Shown: positions 1-6,449 of the stretch, piece by piece
Layout: each line of letters opens with the position of its first letter
Numbering within the stretch: the stretch's first letter is position 1
Assembly (NCBI GenBank): GCA_964581455.1
Contig: CAZOOT010000088.1
Span: 1 to 14,659 of the forward strand
DNA from: VBAS01 sp964581455
Lineage (GTDB): Bacteria > Bacteroidota > Bacteroidia > Chitinophagales > Chitinophagaceae
DNA length: 14,659 nucleotides
Reading direction: 5' to 3'
Notes under the pieces: model-generated
Told to the model about the DNA's origin: nothing
Seen by the model: only the letters and a program-made list of their open reading frames with translations
Databases searched by the model: none
Program-made: the position numbers and the translations under genes

Positions 1-361
1 AGCTTCAACTCTCAATTCAACCACCATGAAAAAAATATTTTACTCCTTCGCAGTTATTTTTTGTTTGCTCTTCTGCGGAGCGGCCAGTCTTCATGCAAAA
101 GACGGATGGATCTCTTTGTTTGACGGCAAGAGCTTTGATGGCTGGAAAGTGGGGAACAATACCGCCACCTTCAGCATAGAGAACGGAGCCATTGTGGCCA
201 ATGGTCCGGTGGCACATTTGTTTTATGATGGAGATGTAAAAAATCACCAGTTTAAAAATTTTGAATTCAAAGCGGAGGTGATGACCACTCCCGGTTCCAA
301 TTCGGGTATTTATTTTCATACCGGATACCAGGAAAGAAACTGGCCGAAAAAGGGATATGAA
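1..361 (+). repeat. Left copy of a segmental duplication (DUF1080 gene 5' part and leader)
   Basis: Bases 1-361 match 2205-2565 at a constant offset of 2204. The 25 bases before the ATG are identical in both copies, and the coding parts align without gaps until position 361, where similarity stops abruptly. The left copy may extend beyond the window start. The match shows a duplication of the DUF1080 gene and its leader; the sharp end marks a rearrangement breakpoint. Confidence 0.93.
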
Positions 362-412
362 AGATGTGAAGGGCTTTTAACTGCTCTGATTATTTTTTCT
401 TCCTCTTTTTAA
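26..412 (+). pseudogene. Truncated secreted DUF1080 (3-keto-disaccharide hydrolase-like) gene
   Basis: This is the 5' part of a DUF1080/PF06439 gene, nearly a twin of the intact gene at 2230-2871. By hand count 99 of the first 112 residues are identical. The signal peptide (residues 1-24, ending LHA) and the first half of the beta-sandwich domain, with SLFDGKS, DGWKV and GSNSGIYFHT, are kept. After GYE (codon ending at 361) the homology stops. The frame then runs 16 residues through unrelated DNA (RCEGLL onwards), antisense to the end of the dinD-like gene, to a stop at 410-412. About 100 C-terminal residues of the 213-residue family member are missing, so a folded enzyme is unlikely. The signal peptide and start are undamaged, so the truncation looks fairly recent, but the copies have already diverged by 13 residues. 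It could still be expressed as a secreted fragment. Confidence 0.88.
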
Positions 413-1244
413 GTGCGGAGGATTGCCTGGCAACTTTCTTTTCTTCTGTTTTTAACTTACGTTCCACTTTTTTTACATCTTCGGCAGCGGGTAAATGTTC
501 GGGCAGTACACCTCTTTCTTTCAGCATCTTGCGAACGGCGAGGTTGTTATCGACATGTTCTCTGCTGATTTGTTTCTCTCCCTTCAGGTCTTTGTCAGTT
601 ACATTGTGGCTGGTAAGTTCGGTGGCAAAATCTTTTGCTTTGATGGTAAGTGTTGGCAGAAAGTCTGCTAATGGCCGGGTGGCAGGCACGCCAAGTTTCT
701 TTTTCATATCTGAAGTGCCTGTACCGCCAAACAAAGCCTGGTCGCCTTTGGAACGGATCATTGCAAAACCCTTATCATCAACACCCCGTTCGTATATGAT
801 GCCGGATAATTTTTTTTCGCTTTTACTCAATTTTTCCCTGGCAGAAACTCTTGCTACGTCCAGTAATCGTTTTTCAATAATTTCCTGTCGCCGGGTTTGC
901 ACTGCAAAATACGTTTGGGCAAAAGCAACTGCCGGTTTAGCCGGATCACCATTCTGTGCAATCAGGTAACAGGCATAGCGGGTAAGGGCAATATCTTCGA
1001 GTTCCCGTTTAGCGCTACTACCAACGCTAACCATTTTGCTGATATCAGCAAAATGGTCGCTTAGGTTTTCACCGGCATTCTTAGCGGATTGTTTTGCTTT
1101 ATCAATTGTGTTTAAAAAATTACGCCATTGAGTATATCCAAATATTTCCTGCAATTCCCGTGCACTCCAGCATTCTATTCCTTCATAGATATAGCAGGCA
1201 CTTTCAAATTTTCCAAACAGGTCAACGATCAATTCCTTTTTCAT
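390..1244 (-). CDS. dinD: DinD-like DNA-damage-inducible protein D
   Basis: The 284-residue product resembles E. coli DinD (274 residues), an SOS-induced protein reported to bind RecA and dissociate RecA filaments. Shared blocks include WSARELQEIFGY (residues 26-37, a BRO/antirepressor-like N-terminus), the SSAKRELEDI region, RYACYLIAQNGDPAKP (89-104) and QTRRQE (116-121). The C-terminus is strongly basic (ALKKRKKK). I start at the ATG at 1244; a GTG directly before it at 1247 would add one residue. No Shine-Dalgarno sequence is visible. The gene lies head-on to the truncated DUF1080 gene, overlapping its runaway reading frame, and no similar gene orientation surrounds it, so it looks like an inserted cassette. 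I found no E. coli-type CTGT-N8-ACAG LexA box upstream; a 10-base palindrome at 1286-1295 is the only operator-like site. The family call is confident; SOS control in this host is not shown. Confidence 0.9.
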   Translation of the reverse strand: MKKELIVDLFGKFESACYIYEGIECWSARELQEIFGYTQWRNFLNTIDKAKQSAKNAGENLSDHFADISKMVSVGSSAKRELEDIALTRYACYLIAQNGDPAKPAVAFAQTYFAVQTRRQEIIEKRLLDVARVSAREKLSKSEKKLSGIIYERGVDDKGFAMIRSKGDQALFGGTGTSDMKKKLGVPATRPLADFLPTLTIKAKDFATELTSHNVTDKDLKGEKQISREHVDNNLAVRKMLKERGVLPEHLPAAEDVKKVERKLKTEEKKVARQSSALKKRKKK

Positions 1245-1285
1245 CACATAAAATTACTAAATCTTGTCCTGTATGATGTTGCAAT

Positions 1286-1295
1286 GGAAATTTCC
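1286..1295. promoter_or_regulatory. Palindrome GGAAATTTCC upstream of dinD, possible operator
   Basis: A perfect 10-base palindrome sits about 41 bases upstream of the dinD ATG, where a repressor site might lie. It is short and could be chance in AT-rich DNA; no second copy was noted next to other genes here. Confidence 0.2.
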
Positions 1296-1467
1296 TCACT
1301 ATGTTTTACCCAACAGCAGCAAATTGAAAATATATATGTTAGCGGATATGAATAAGAAAGAAATTATGGGAATTAACCCTTAAACAGTAGCAACAGGCTT
1401 TCCTTTTATGCTCTGATCCTCCGACCGGGTTCGTGTGTGTTGTAATTTAAATATTGAATGCCCCAAG

Positions 1468-1517
1468 TTCTTGTTGGTCGTCCCGCCTGTTGCGGGATAA
1501 ACTCTGATCAACAAGAA
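1468..1517. repeat. REP-like two-stem palindrome
   Basis: An outer stem pairs TTCTTGTTGGTC (1468-1479) with GATCAACAAGAA (1506-1517), 12 pairs with one G-T. Inside it an inner stem pairs TCCCGC (1481-1486) with GCGGGA (1492-1497) around a 5-base loop. No T-run follows on either strand, so a terminator is unlikely. A GC-rich TCCCG...CGGGA core in intergenic DNA resembles the dispersed palindromic repeats seen in many Bacteroidota genomes. Whether it is dispersed in this genome cannot be seen from one copy. Confidence 0.55.
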
Positions 1518-1563
1518 AAAAACACAAATCTTTGTTTCTGCTGGTTTCTTATAAGCCCCGGTA

Positions 1564-1590
1564 AATAAATAGTTGACTCAATTATTTATT
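1564..1590. repeat. 27-base near-perfect palindrome
   Basis: Arms AATAAATAGTTGA (1564-1576) and TCAATTATTTATT (1578-1590) are reverse complements at 12 of 13 positions around a central C at 1577. The centre reads TTGACTCAA, a dyad typical in form of a dimeric DNA-binding site. It lies about 100 bases upstream of the promoter candidate for the small gene at 1796 and about 320 bases upstream of dinD. The function is unknown; an operator or a structural cruciform are both possible. Confidence 0.4.
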
Positions 1591-1689
1591 GTTTATAACT
1601 TTTTTAAAAAAACTACCATCCACTACCATTCACCGGCTTAGGTCATTTAAGAACTTGTGCAAAGCTTACTTTGATAGTGGCGCTGTTTT

Positions 1690-1719
1690 TTTGTACCTTC
1701 TTCACCATCTCCATATTTG
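1690..1719 (+). promoter_or_regulatory. Bacteroidota-type promoter candidate for the gene at 1796
   Basis: TTTG at 1690-1693 and CATATTTG at 1712-1719 resemble the Bacteroidota -33 (TTTG) and -7 (TAnnTTTG) elements. The spacer is 18 bases against the usual 19 or so, with one mismatch in the -7 box. Transcription would begin near 1726 and give a leader of roughly 70 bases. Confidence 0.4.
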
Positions 1720-1795
1720 TTGAAGACATTATACTCTTCTCTCTCAACACGGAGATAGTGCAAACAGAACGATTATTCACTTAAAATTTTAAACC

Positions 1796-2080
1796 ATGTT
1801 AATTATTGCTCATCACAACGTAAGTAAGCCGGAAGAATTCTGGGGCGCTGCAAAAGAGATCACTAAAAACTTACCAGCTAATTTAAAGGTACATGGTGTC
1901 TATCCATCAACAGATACCAGGTCAGGCACCTGCCTCTGGGAGGCCAATAGTGTACAGGAAGTTCAGCAATTTCTTGACAAGAAAACCGGACAGCTTGCCA
2001 AAAACTTTTGCTATGAAGTAAACGTAAAAGATTCTATGGGGCTGCCAACTATTAAGCTGGCTAATGCTCTTGCTAACTAA
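1796..2080 (+). CDS. Small conserved hypothetical protein, likely ferredoxin-like alpha/beta fold
   Basis: This 94-residue protein has no signal peptide or membrane segment, so it is probably cytoplasmic. I do not recognise a named family. The pattern MLIIAHHNV (strand), EEFWGAAKEITKNL (helix), KVHGVYPS and TCLWEANS (strands), VQEVQQFLDKKTG (helix), NFCYEVNV (strand) suggests a beta-alpha-beta-beta-alpha-beta ferredoxin-like or dimeric alpha/beta-barrel fold, as in many small Dabb/DUF3303-like proteins. The paired histidines at positions 6-7 and the two cysteines are visible polar candidates, but no catalytic motif is clear. It has its own promoter candidate upstream and an excellent intrinsic terminator 20 bases after the stop, so it appears to be a single-gene transcription unit. 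It sits between the two DUF1080 copies. Confidence 0.85.
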   Translation: MLIIAHHNVSKPEEFWGAAKEITKNLPANLKVHGVYPSTDTRSGTCLWEANSVQEVQQFLDKKTGQLAKNFCYEVNVKDSMGLPTIKLANALAN

Positions 2081-2100
2081 GTATTTAATTTTTAAAATAG

Positions 2101-2133
2101 AAACAGGTATCATTTTTTGATACCTGTTTTTTT
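2101..2133 (+). terminator. Strong Rho-independent terminator
   Basis: AAACAGGTATCA (2101-2112) pairs perfectly with TGATACCTGTTT (2118-2129) around a TTTTT loop, and the descending arm runs directly into more T residues (to 2133). The 12-pair stem with a T-tract is a textbook intrinsic terminator for the small gene ending at 2080; it also insulates the DUF1080 gene downstream. Confidence 0.93.
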
Positions 2134-2204
2134 ATTAAAGCAACAATGCATTGACAGTTACACAATACTCTCCCCCAATCAAATCTCTTTCATTTAAAAA
2201 AACT

Positions 2205-2565
2205 AGCTTCAACTCTCAATTCAACCACCATGAAAAAAATATTTTACTCCTTCGCAGTTGTTTTTTGTTTGCTCTTCTGCGGAGCGGCCAGTCTTCATGC
2301 CCAGGACGAATGGATCTCTTTATTTGACGGCAAGAGCCTTGATGGCTGGAAAGTGGGGAATAATGCAGCCACCTTCAGTATAGAGAACGGAGCCATTGTG
2401 GCTAATGGTCCAGTAGCCCATTTGTTTTATGATGGTGCAGTAAATAATCACCGGTTTAAAAATTTTGAATTCAAAGCCGAGATAATGACTACAGCGGGTT
2501 CCAACTCGGGTATTTATTTTCATACAGAATTCCAGGAGAGAAGCTGGCCGAAAAAAGGATATGAA
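2205..2565 (+). repeat. Right copy of the DUF1080 segmental duplication
   Basis: This stretch matches bases 1-361, including an identical 25-base leader before the ATG. Unlike the left copy, the coding sequence continues to a normal stop at 2871. Confidence 0.93.
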
Positions 2566-2871
2566 GTGCAGGTGAATAATTCACAATCCGACTGGCGCAG
2601 AACGGGGAGTCTTTACGGCATTCAGGATGTAAGAGATGTTTTTGTAAAAGACAACGAGTGGTTTACCGAATACATAAAAGTGGAAGGCAAGAGAGTGATT
2701 GTAAAGATCAATGATAAAACCGTGGTGGATTATACTGAGCCCGATGACGTAAAAAGAGAAGCCGGCAATGAAGGCCGTGTTTTAACCAGCGGTACATTTG
2801 CCTTGCAGGGTCATGATCCCAACAGCAAAGTGTATTTTAAAAATATTATGGTGAAAATTTTACCGGACTGA
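2230..2871 (+). CDS. Secreted DUF1080 family protein (3-keto-disaccharide hydrolase-like)
   Basis: The 213-residue product carries a signal peptide (residues 1-24, MKKIFYSF start, hydrophobic core, cleavage likely after LHA before QDEW), placing it in the periplasm or outside the cell. The rest is one DUF1080/PF06439 domain, a concanavalin-like beta-sandwich also called the 3-keto-disaccharide hydrolase domain. Family features visible are SLFDGKSLDGW near the start, GSNSGIYFHT (residues 90-99), the RRTGSLYGIQ block and the closing GTFALQGHDPNSKVYFKNIMVK. Related Bacteroidota proteins act in carbohydrate use, some cleaving 3-keto-glycosides; which substrate applies here cannot be read from sequence. 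LLFC in the signal region is not a canonical lipobox. A truncated twin lies at 26-412. No promoter or terminator of its own was clear. Confidence 0.92.
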   Translation: MKKIFYSFAVVFCLLFCGAASLHAQDEWISLFDGKSLDGWKVGNNAATFSIENGAIVANGPVAHLFYDGAVNNHRFKNFEFKAEIMTTAGSNSGIYFHTEFQERSWPKKGYEVQVNNSQSDWRRTGSLYGIQDVRDVFVKDNEWFTEYIKVEGKRVIVKINDKTVVDYTEPDDVKREAGNEGRVLTSGTFALQGHDPNSKVYFKNIMVKILPD

Positions 2872-3009
2872 AATACTCCATGATTTAATTGAGTCAAAAT
2901 AATTTCACGCAAAGATCGCAATGAGGCAAAGGCGCAATGTTTAATCCCTTCCGGGTTACGATACTCCATTACCTGATTTCTTTTATTAATCCTTTCATTA
3001 ATTTTAGGT
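2872..3009. other. Intergenic DNA between the DUF1080 gene and the rhuM remnant
   Basis: I see no coding sequence here. It holds the degenerate CGCAAAG-type tandem at 2906-2939 and an A/T-rich leader (TAATTTTA at 2999-3006) just before the old rhuM start. With the remnant at 3010-3219 the whole 2872-3240 interval lacks an intact gene. Confidence 0.6.
2906..2939. repeat. Degenerate CGCAAAG tandem repeat
   Basis: Four successive 8-9-base units read ACGCAAAG, ATCGCAATG, AGGCAAAG and GCGCAATG. They match the dispersed 'ACGCAAAGGCGCAAAG' type repeat common between genes in Bacteroidota and some other phyla, which on the opposite strand reads as CAFAxLR peptides. Three of four units have substitutions, so this is a decaying copy. 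Confidence 0.5.
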
Positions 3010-3219
3010 ATGGACCAGATAGAAATATACGAGACAAAAGATAAGTAAACGGAGATTGTTACAAATTTTAGAGAAGAAACAGCGTAACTAATCCAAAAAC
3101 AGATGGCAGATCTTTTTAAGCCGACCAAACAAAATATTAGCCTTCATAACAATAGCTGTTTTAAGGAGAAAGAGTTAAACCGAAAAGCAGTTGTCAGGGA
3201 ATCCTTGATAGTTCAGTAA
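3010..3219 (+). pseudogene. Decayed RhuM-family N-terminal fragment
   Basis: Reading straight through from ATG 3010 gives MDQIEIYETKDK, stop, TEIVTNFREETA, stop, then a 43-residue open stretch with QKQMADLF, KQNISLH, CFKEKELNRKAVV and ESLIVQ before a third stop at 3217. This follows the N-terminal RhuM winged-helix-like domain all along in one frame, and parallels the intact neighbour (ILIYKTRDG, VWLTQKQIAELF, IFKSGELTQKSV). The first stop sits where the family often has a glutamine-like position, and the second replaces the tryptophan of the conserved VWL. No frameshift is needed. The rest of the gene, including any Fic domain, is absent: the intact rhuM-fic gene starts 21 bases after the third stop. 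It looks like a relic of an earlier or duplicated RhuM gene. Confidence 0.85.
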
Positions 3220-3240
3220 TTTTAGCGGAACAGTCAACAT

Positions 3241-4233
3241 ATGCAATCTAAAGGAGAAATACTTATCTATAAAACCAGGGATGGTAGCCAGGGGCTGGAA
3301 GTAAAGCTGGAACAGGATACAGTATGGCTCACTCAAAAACAAATTGCTGAACTTTTTGGTACTCTGCGACCCGCAATTACCAAACACTTGTCAAATATTT
3401 TTAAATCAGGGGAATTAACCCAAAAATCAGTTAGTTCCATTTTGGAACATACTGCCGGAGATGGTAAAAAATATAGGACTCAGTATTATAACCTGGATGC
3501 AATAATCTCAGTAGGATACAGAGTCAACTCCAAAAGTGCAACCAGGTTCAGGGTTTGGGCTACTCAGACTCTTAAAAATCATTTGGTAAAAGGATATACA
3601 TTAAGAGAAAAAAGATTAGAAGAACTATCTGTAAATATGGATCAGCTAAAACAGATGGTTGACCTTATAGAAAGATCGGGAGGCAGTACAGCACTGAATA
3701 TAACAGAAGCAAAAGGCCTGCTGGAAATTATTACCAACTATACACAGAGTTTTATTCTGCTCAACCAGTTTGACAGCAATAAGCTTCCTGAAAAAAAGCT
3801 GAATGAAAATATTTCTTATAAACTTGATTACAGCGAAGCATTAAATGCAATCACAGAGCTGAAGAAACAATTGATGAGAAAGAAAGAAGCGTCTGATCTG
3901 TTTGGAAAAAGAAAAGATGCAGCATTAGAAAGTGTTCTTAATTCTGTTATTCAAACTTTTGAGGGAGAATACCTGTATAAAAGCATTGAGGAGCAGGCTG
4001 CACATTTGTTGTATTTCATAATTAAAAATCACCCCTTCACCGATGGGAATAAACGTATCGGTGCTTTCTTGTTTGTCTGGTTCCTGGAAAAAAATAAACA
4101 CCGCTTTAAAAAAACAGGTGAACTGAAAATAAATGATAATGCTTTGGTGGCACTTGCATTGCTTGTAGCACAAAGCAACCCTGATGATAAAGAGCTTATG
4201 ATAAAACTGGTGATGAACCTGATCCGGAATTAA
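3241..4233 (+). CDS. RhuM-family protein with C-terminal Fic/Doc domain
   Basis: The 330-residue product has an N-terminal RhuM domain (about residues 5-125, with VWLTQKQIAELFG and the SVGYRVNS / FRVWAT signature), a helical, partly coiled-coil middle (about 120-215) and a Fic/Doc domain to the end. The Fic active-site loop HPFTDGNKRIG is complete at residues 264-274, with the catalytic histidine at 264. Fic proteins transfer AMP or other phosphate-containing groups to target hydroxyls; Doc-type members phosphorylate EF-Tu. RhuM was named in Salmonella pathogenicity island 3, and fusions like this are widespread in accessory regions; their target is not established. I see no S/TxxxE(G/N) inhibitory motif and no separate antitoxin gene next to it, so the N-terminal domain may itself be the control element. 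It has no signal peptide. A dead RhuM fragment lies immediately upstream. Confidence 0.9.
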   Translation: MQSKGEILIYKTRDGSQGLEVKLEQDTVWLTQKQIAELFGTLRPAITKHLSNIFKSGELTQKSVSSILEHTAGDGKKYRTQYYNLDAIISVGYRVNSKSATRFRVWATQTLKNHLVKGYTLREKRLEELSVNMDQLKQMVDLIERSGGSTALNITEAKGLLEIITNYTQSFILLNQFDSNKLPEKKLNENISYKLDYSEALNAITELKKQLMRKKEASDLFGKRKDAALESVLNSVIQTFEGEYLYKSIEEQAAHLLYFIIKNHPFTDGNKRIGAFLFVWFLEKNKHRFKKTGELKINDNALVALALLVAQSNPDDKELMIKLVMNLIRN

Positions 4234-4283
4234 AGCACTTAAATTCAAATCCTCCCTCCAATATTTTTATTTATTTTCCCCTT

Positions 4284-6329
4284 ATGAAAAGTATCTTCTT
4301 TTTTCTATTGCTGTTCAGCAGTGTCTGCTTTGCCCAGATCAATCCGCAAAATATTACCATTGCCAGGGACAAATACGGCGTACCGCACATCTTTGCTCCC
4401 ACGGATGCCGAAGTAGCTTATGGTCTTGCCTGGGCACATGCCGAAGATGATTTTGAAACGATCCAACTATTAATACTGAGCGGCAAGGCAAAACTGGGAA
4501 CAGGGCTTGGCAAAAAAGGCGCTGAAGCAGATTATGTGATCCAGCTGATGCGCCTGCGCCAAACGGTGGAAGAACAATGGTCAACATTGAGCCCGGATTT
4601 TTTAAAACTGGTAAATGGCTATACTCAGGGATTGAATGCCTATGCTGCTGCACATCCCAAAGAAGTGAAGAATAAAAAAGCATTTCCCTTTAATGAAAAA
4701 GACTATATCACAGCCTCGATGTTTTCCATCAGTCTTTTTTGCGGCATTGAAAGTGCCATATCACAAATACTGGGCGGCAGGGTAGCTACTATTCCGGGTT
4801 TCAATACAAATGGCTCCAATGCTTTTGCTTTTCATGGTTCCCGAACAACCACCGGCGAAACTTTTTTAGCCATCAATGCACACCAACCCCAGGAAGGGCC
4901 GGTGGCTTTTTATGAAGCACATGTACAAAGTGAAGAAGGCTGGAATATGCTGGGCGGTTTATTTCCCGGCGGTTGTCTCATTTTTCACGGCACCAATGAA
5001 AATTTGGGATGGGCACATACCGTGAACTATATGGACAAGCTGGATATTTTTCAGCTGCAGATGAGTGCAGATAAAAAAGATGACTACAGGTTCGATGATG
5101 AATGGATTGCTTTGGAAAAAAATAAAGCGAAACTGAAAATAAAAGGTATACCCATAACTATCGGTAAAAAAATTTACTGGAGTAAATATGGTGCTGCCTT
5201 AAAAACAGGTAAAGGAGTTTTTGCCATCCGCCTGCCTGCTGCGATGGATATTAAGGCTCTTGAAGAATGGTACCGTATGAGCAAGGCAAAAAACTTTACA
5301 GAGTTTTACCGGGCCCTGAGCATGACCAGCCTGCCCATGTTCAATATCATGTATGCGGATCGCTTCGATACAATTTTTTATATCAGCAACGGAAAAATGC
5401 CAAGACGCAATCCTGATCCGAAATATAACTGGCGGAGTACCGTACCGGGTAACAGTGCTGCGATACTCTGGACAGATTTTAAAAAAATAAATGAACTGCC
5501 CCAGTATATCAACCCACCATCGGGTTATTTATACAATACCAATCATTCGCCATTTATTGCAACGGATAAAAAATTTAACCTGGACAGTACAAAATTTGAT
5601 AAGGCGGATAGCTGGGAAACCTATCACAATAACCGCAGCAAGCGGGTAACTGAGTTAATCAAAGAAGGAAAGATCAGCTACAATGATTTTAAAAAAATAA
5701 AATTTGATCAGCAACTGCCGCAGCAATTACAATATCCATACGGCATTGACAGCATGATGAACTTGTCTGCAAGTGATTATCCTGAACTAAAAGAAGTGAT
5801 AAGTAATTTACAGACCTGGGACAGGAAAGCTACAGTTGACAGTAAAGGAGCTGCTGTATTTATCCTGGTATATGATTATATAAGTAAAAAATTAAGGGGA
5901 ACGCCGGCAAGGCAATTGACAAAATCAGAATCGGTAGAAACTTTTCAGCATGTAACCAATTATATGATGCAGCATTTTGGAAAAACAGATCTTGTGCTTG
6001 GCGATATTCAAAAACTGGTAAGAGGTGATGATGCAAGACCAATGTGGGGTATACCAGATGTGCTGACAGCAGCATATACAACAACCTATAAAAACGGAAT
6101 GCTGAAAGTAAATTCCGGAGATGCTTATATTTGTTTTGTCCGTTATCCTAAAGATGGAAGTCTGCCTGTTATTGAATCGGTAAATTCGTTTGGCGCTTCT
6201 ATGCACCCCGGATCACCACATTATAAAGACCAGATGGAGATGTTTCTTAAACAGGAAACAAAACCCATGACATTGGATAAGCAAGAAGTGCTGAAATTGG
6301 CAGAAAGAATTTATCACCCGGAAAAATGA
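4284..6329 (+). CDS. Secreted penicillin acylase family protein (Ntn hydrolase)
   Basis: This 681-residue protein belongs to the penicillin amidase family (peptidase S45), which cleaves amide bonds such as those in beta-lactam side chains, acyl-homoserine lactones or other N-acyl compounds. A signal peptide (residues 1-18, cleavage likely after CFA before QIN) sends it to the periplasm. The family opening is visible as ARDKYGVPHIFA and AYGLAWAHAEDDF. The autocatalytic site is in NGSNAFAF: Ser178 should become the N-terminal nucleophile of the beta chain after self-cleavage at Gly177-Ser178. GSRTTTGETFLAINAHQP and HGTNENLGWAHTVN are further family blocks. The length is close to other Bacteroidota acylases. 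It starts 50 bases after the rhuM-fic stop but is functionally unrelated. Substrate (antibiotic, quorum signal or lipid amide) cannot be told from the sequence. Confidence 0.93.
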   Translation: MKSIFFFLLLFSSVCFAQINPQNITIARDKYGVPHIFAPTDAEVAYGLAWAHAEDDFETIQLLILSGKAKLGTGLGKKGAEADYVIQLMRLRQTVEEQWSTLSPDFLKLVNGYTQGLNAYAAAHPKEVKNKKAFPFNEKDYITASMFSISLFCGIESAISQILGGRVATIPGFNTNGSNAFAFHGSRTTTGETFLAINAHQPQEGPVAFYEAHVQSEEGWNMLGGLFPGGCLIFHGTNENLGWAHTVNYMDKLDIFQLQMSADKKDDYRFDDEWIALEKNKAKLKIKGIPITIGKKIYWSKYGAALKTGKGVFAIRLPAAMDIKALEEWYRMSKAKNFTEFYRALSMTSLPMFNIMYADRFDTIFYISNGKMPRRNPDPKYNWRSTVPGNSAAILWTDFKKINELPQYINPPSGYLYNTNHSPFIATDKKFNLDSTKFDKADSWETYHNNRSKRVTELIKEGKISYNDFKKIKFDQQLPQQLQYPYGIDSMMNLSASDYPELKEVISNLQTWDRKATVDSKGAAVFILVYDYISKKLRGTPARQLTKSESVETFQHVTNYMMQHFGKTDLVLGDIQKLVRGDDARPMWGIPDVLTAAYTTTYKNGMLKVNSGDAYICFVRYPKDGSLPVIESVNSFGASMHPGSPHYKDQMEMFLKQETKPMTLDKQEVLKLAERIYHPEK

Positions 6330-6449
6330 AATTTTGTTATTCTTTAAAAATTAATCGGTTAGGCCTTTTTTTTGAGCAAAAAAAGGAAACAATTTGATAA
6401 TATTACTTTTTAAGTTTCTATCCTTTTCTTTATGATAACTTTCTAAACT

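Larger units (their letters stand above)
1248..1795. other. Gene-free interval between dinD and the small conserved gene
   Basis: About 550 bases hold no convincing coding region: the short frames have no recognisable family and contain stretches of low-complexity A/T. I searched for the missing 3' half of the truncated DUF1080 gene and did not see it here. What I do see are a GGAAATTTCC palindrome near dinD, a two-stem hairpin (1468-1517), a near-perfect 27-base palindrome (1564-1590) and a promoter candidate (1690-1719) for the gene at 1796. Confidence 0.6.

Noticed and set aside
1248..1330. LexA-type SOS box before dinD
   Set aside because: CTGT at 1269-1272 is not followed by ACAG at the required spacing; Bacteroidota SOS sites are not well enough fixed for me to call another form.
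1573..2897. 12-base inverted match (TTGACTCAATTA at 1573-1584 against 2886-2897) flanking the small gene and the intact DUF1080 gene
   Set aside because: Matches of 12 bases are expected by chance in a window of this size, there is no target duplication and no transposase, so it is not called an element end.
2811..3128. Minus-strand frame containing HCAFASLRSLR
   Set aside because: That peptide is the reverse reading of the CGCAAAG repeat and the rest is antisense to the rhuM relic and DUF1080 end.
4354..4683. Long minus-strand frame inside the acylase gene and similar antisense frames in the Pit, DmpA and M20 genes
   Set aside because: They are shadows of strongly supported genes, with no family resemblance or independent start signals.
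6364..6386. Inverted repeat CCTTTTTTT / AAAAAAAGG after the acylase gene
   Set aside because: Seven of nine pairs are A-T, and no T-run follows on either strand; a homopolymer coincidence is as likely as a terminator.
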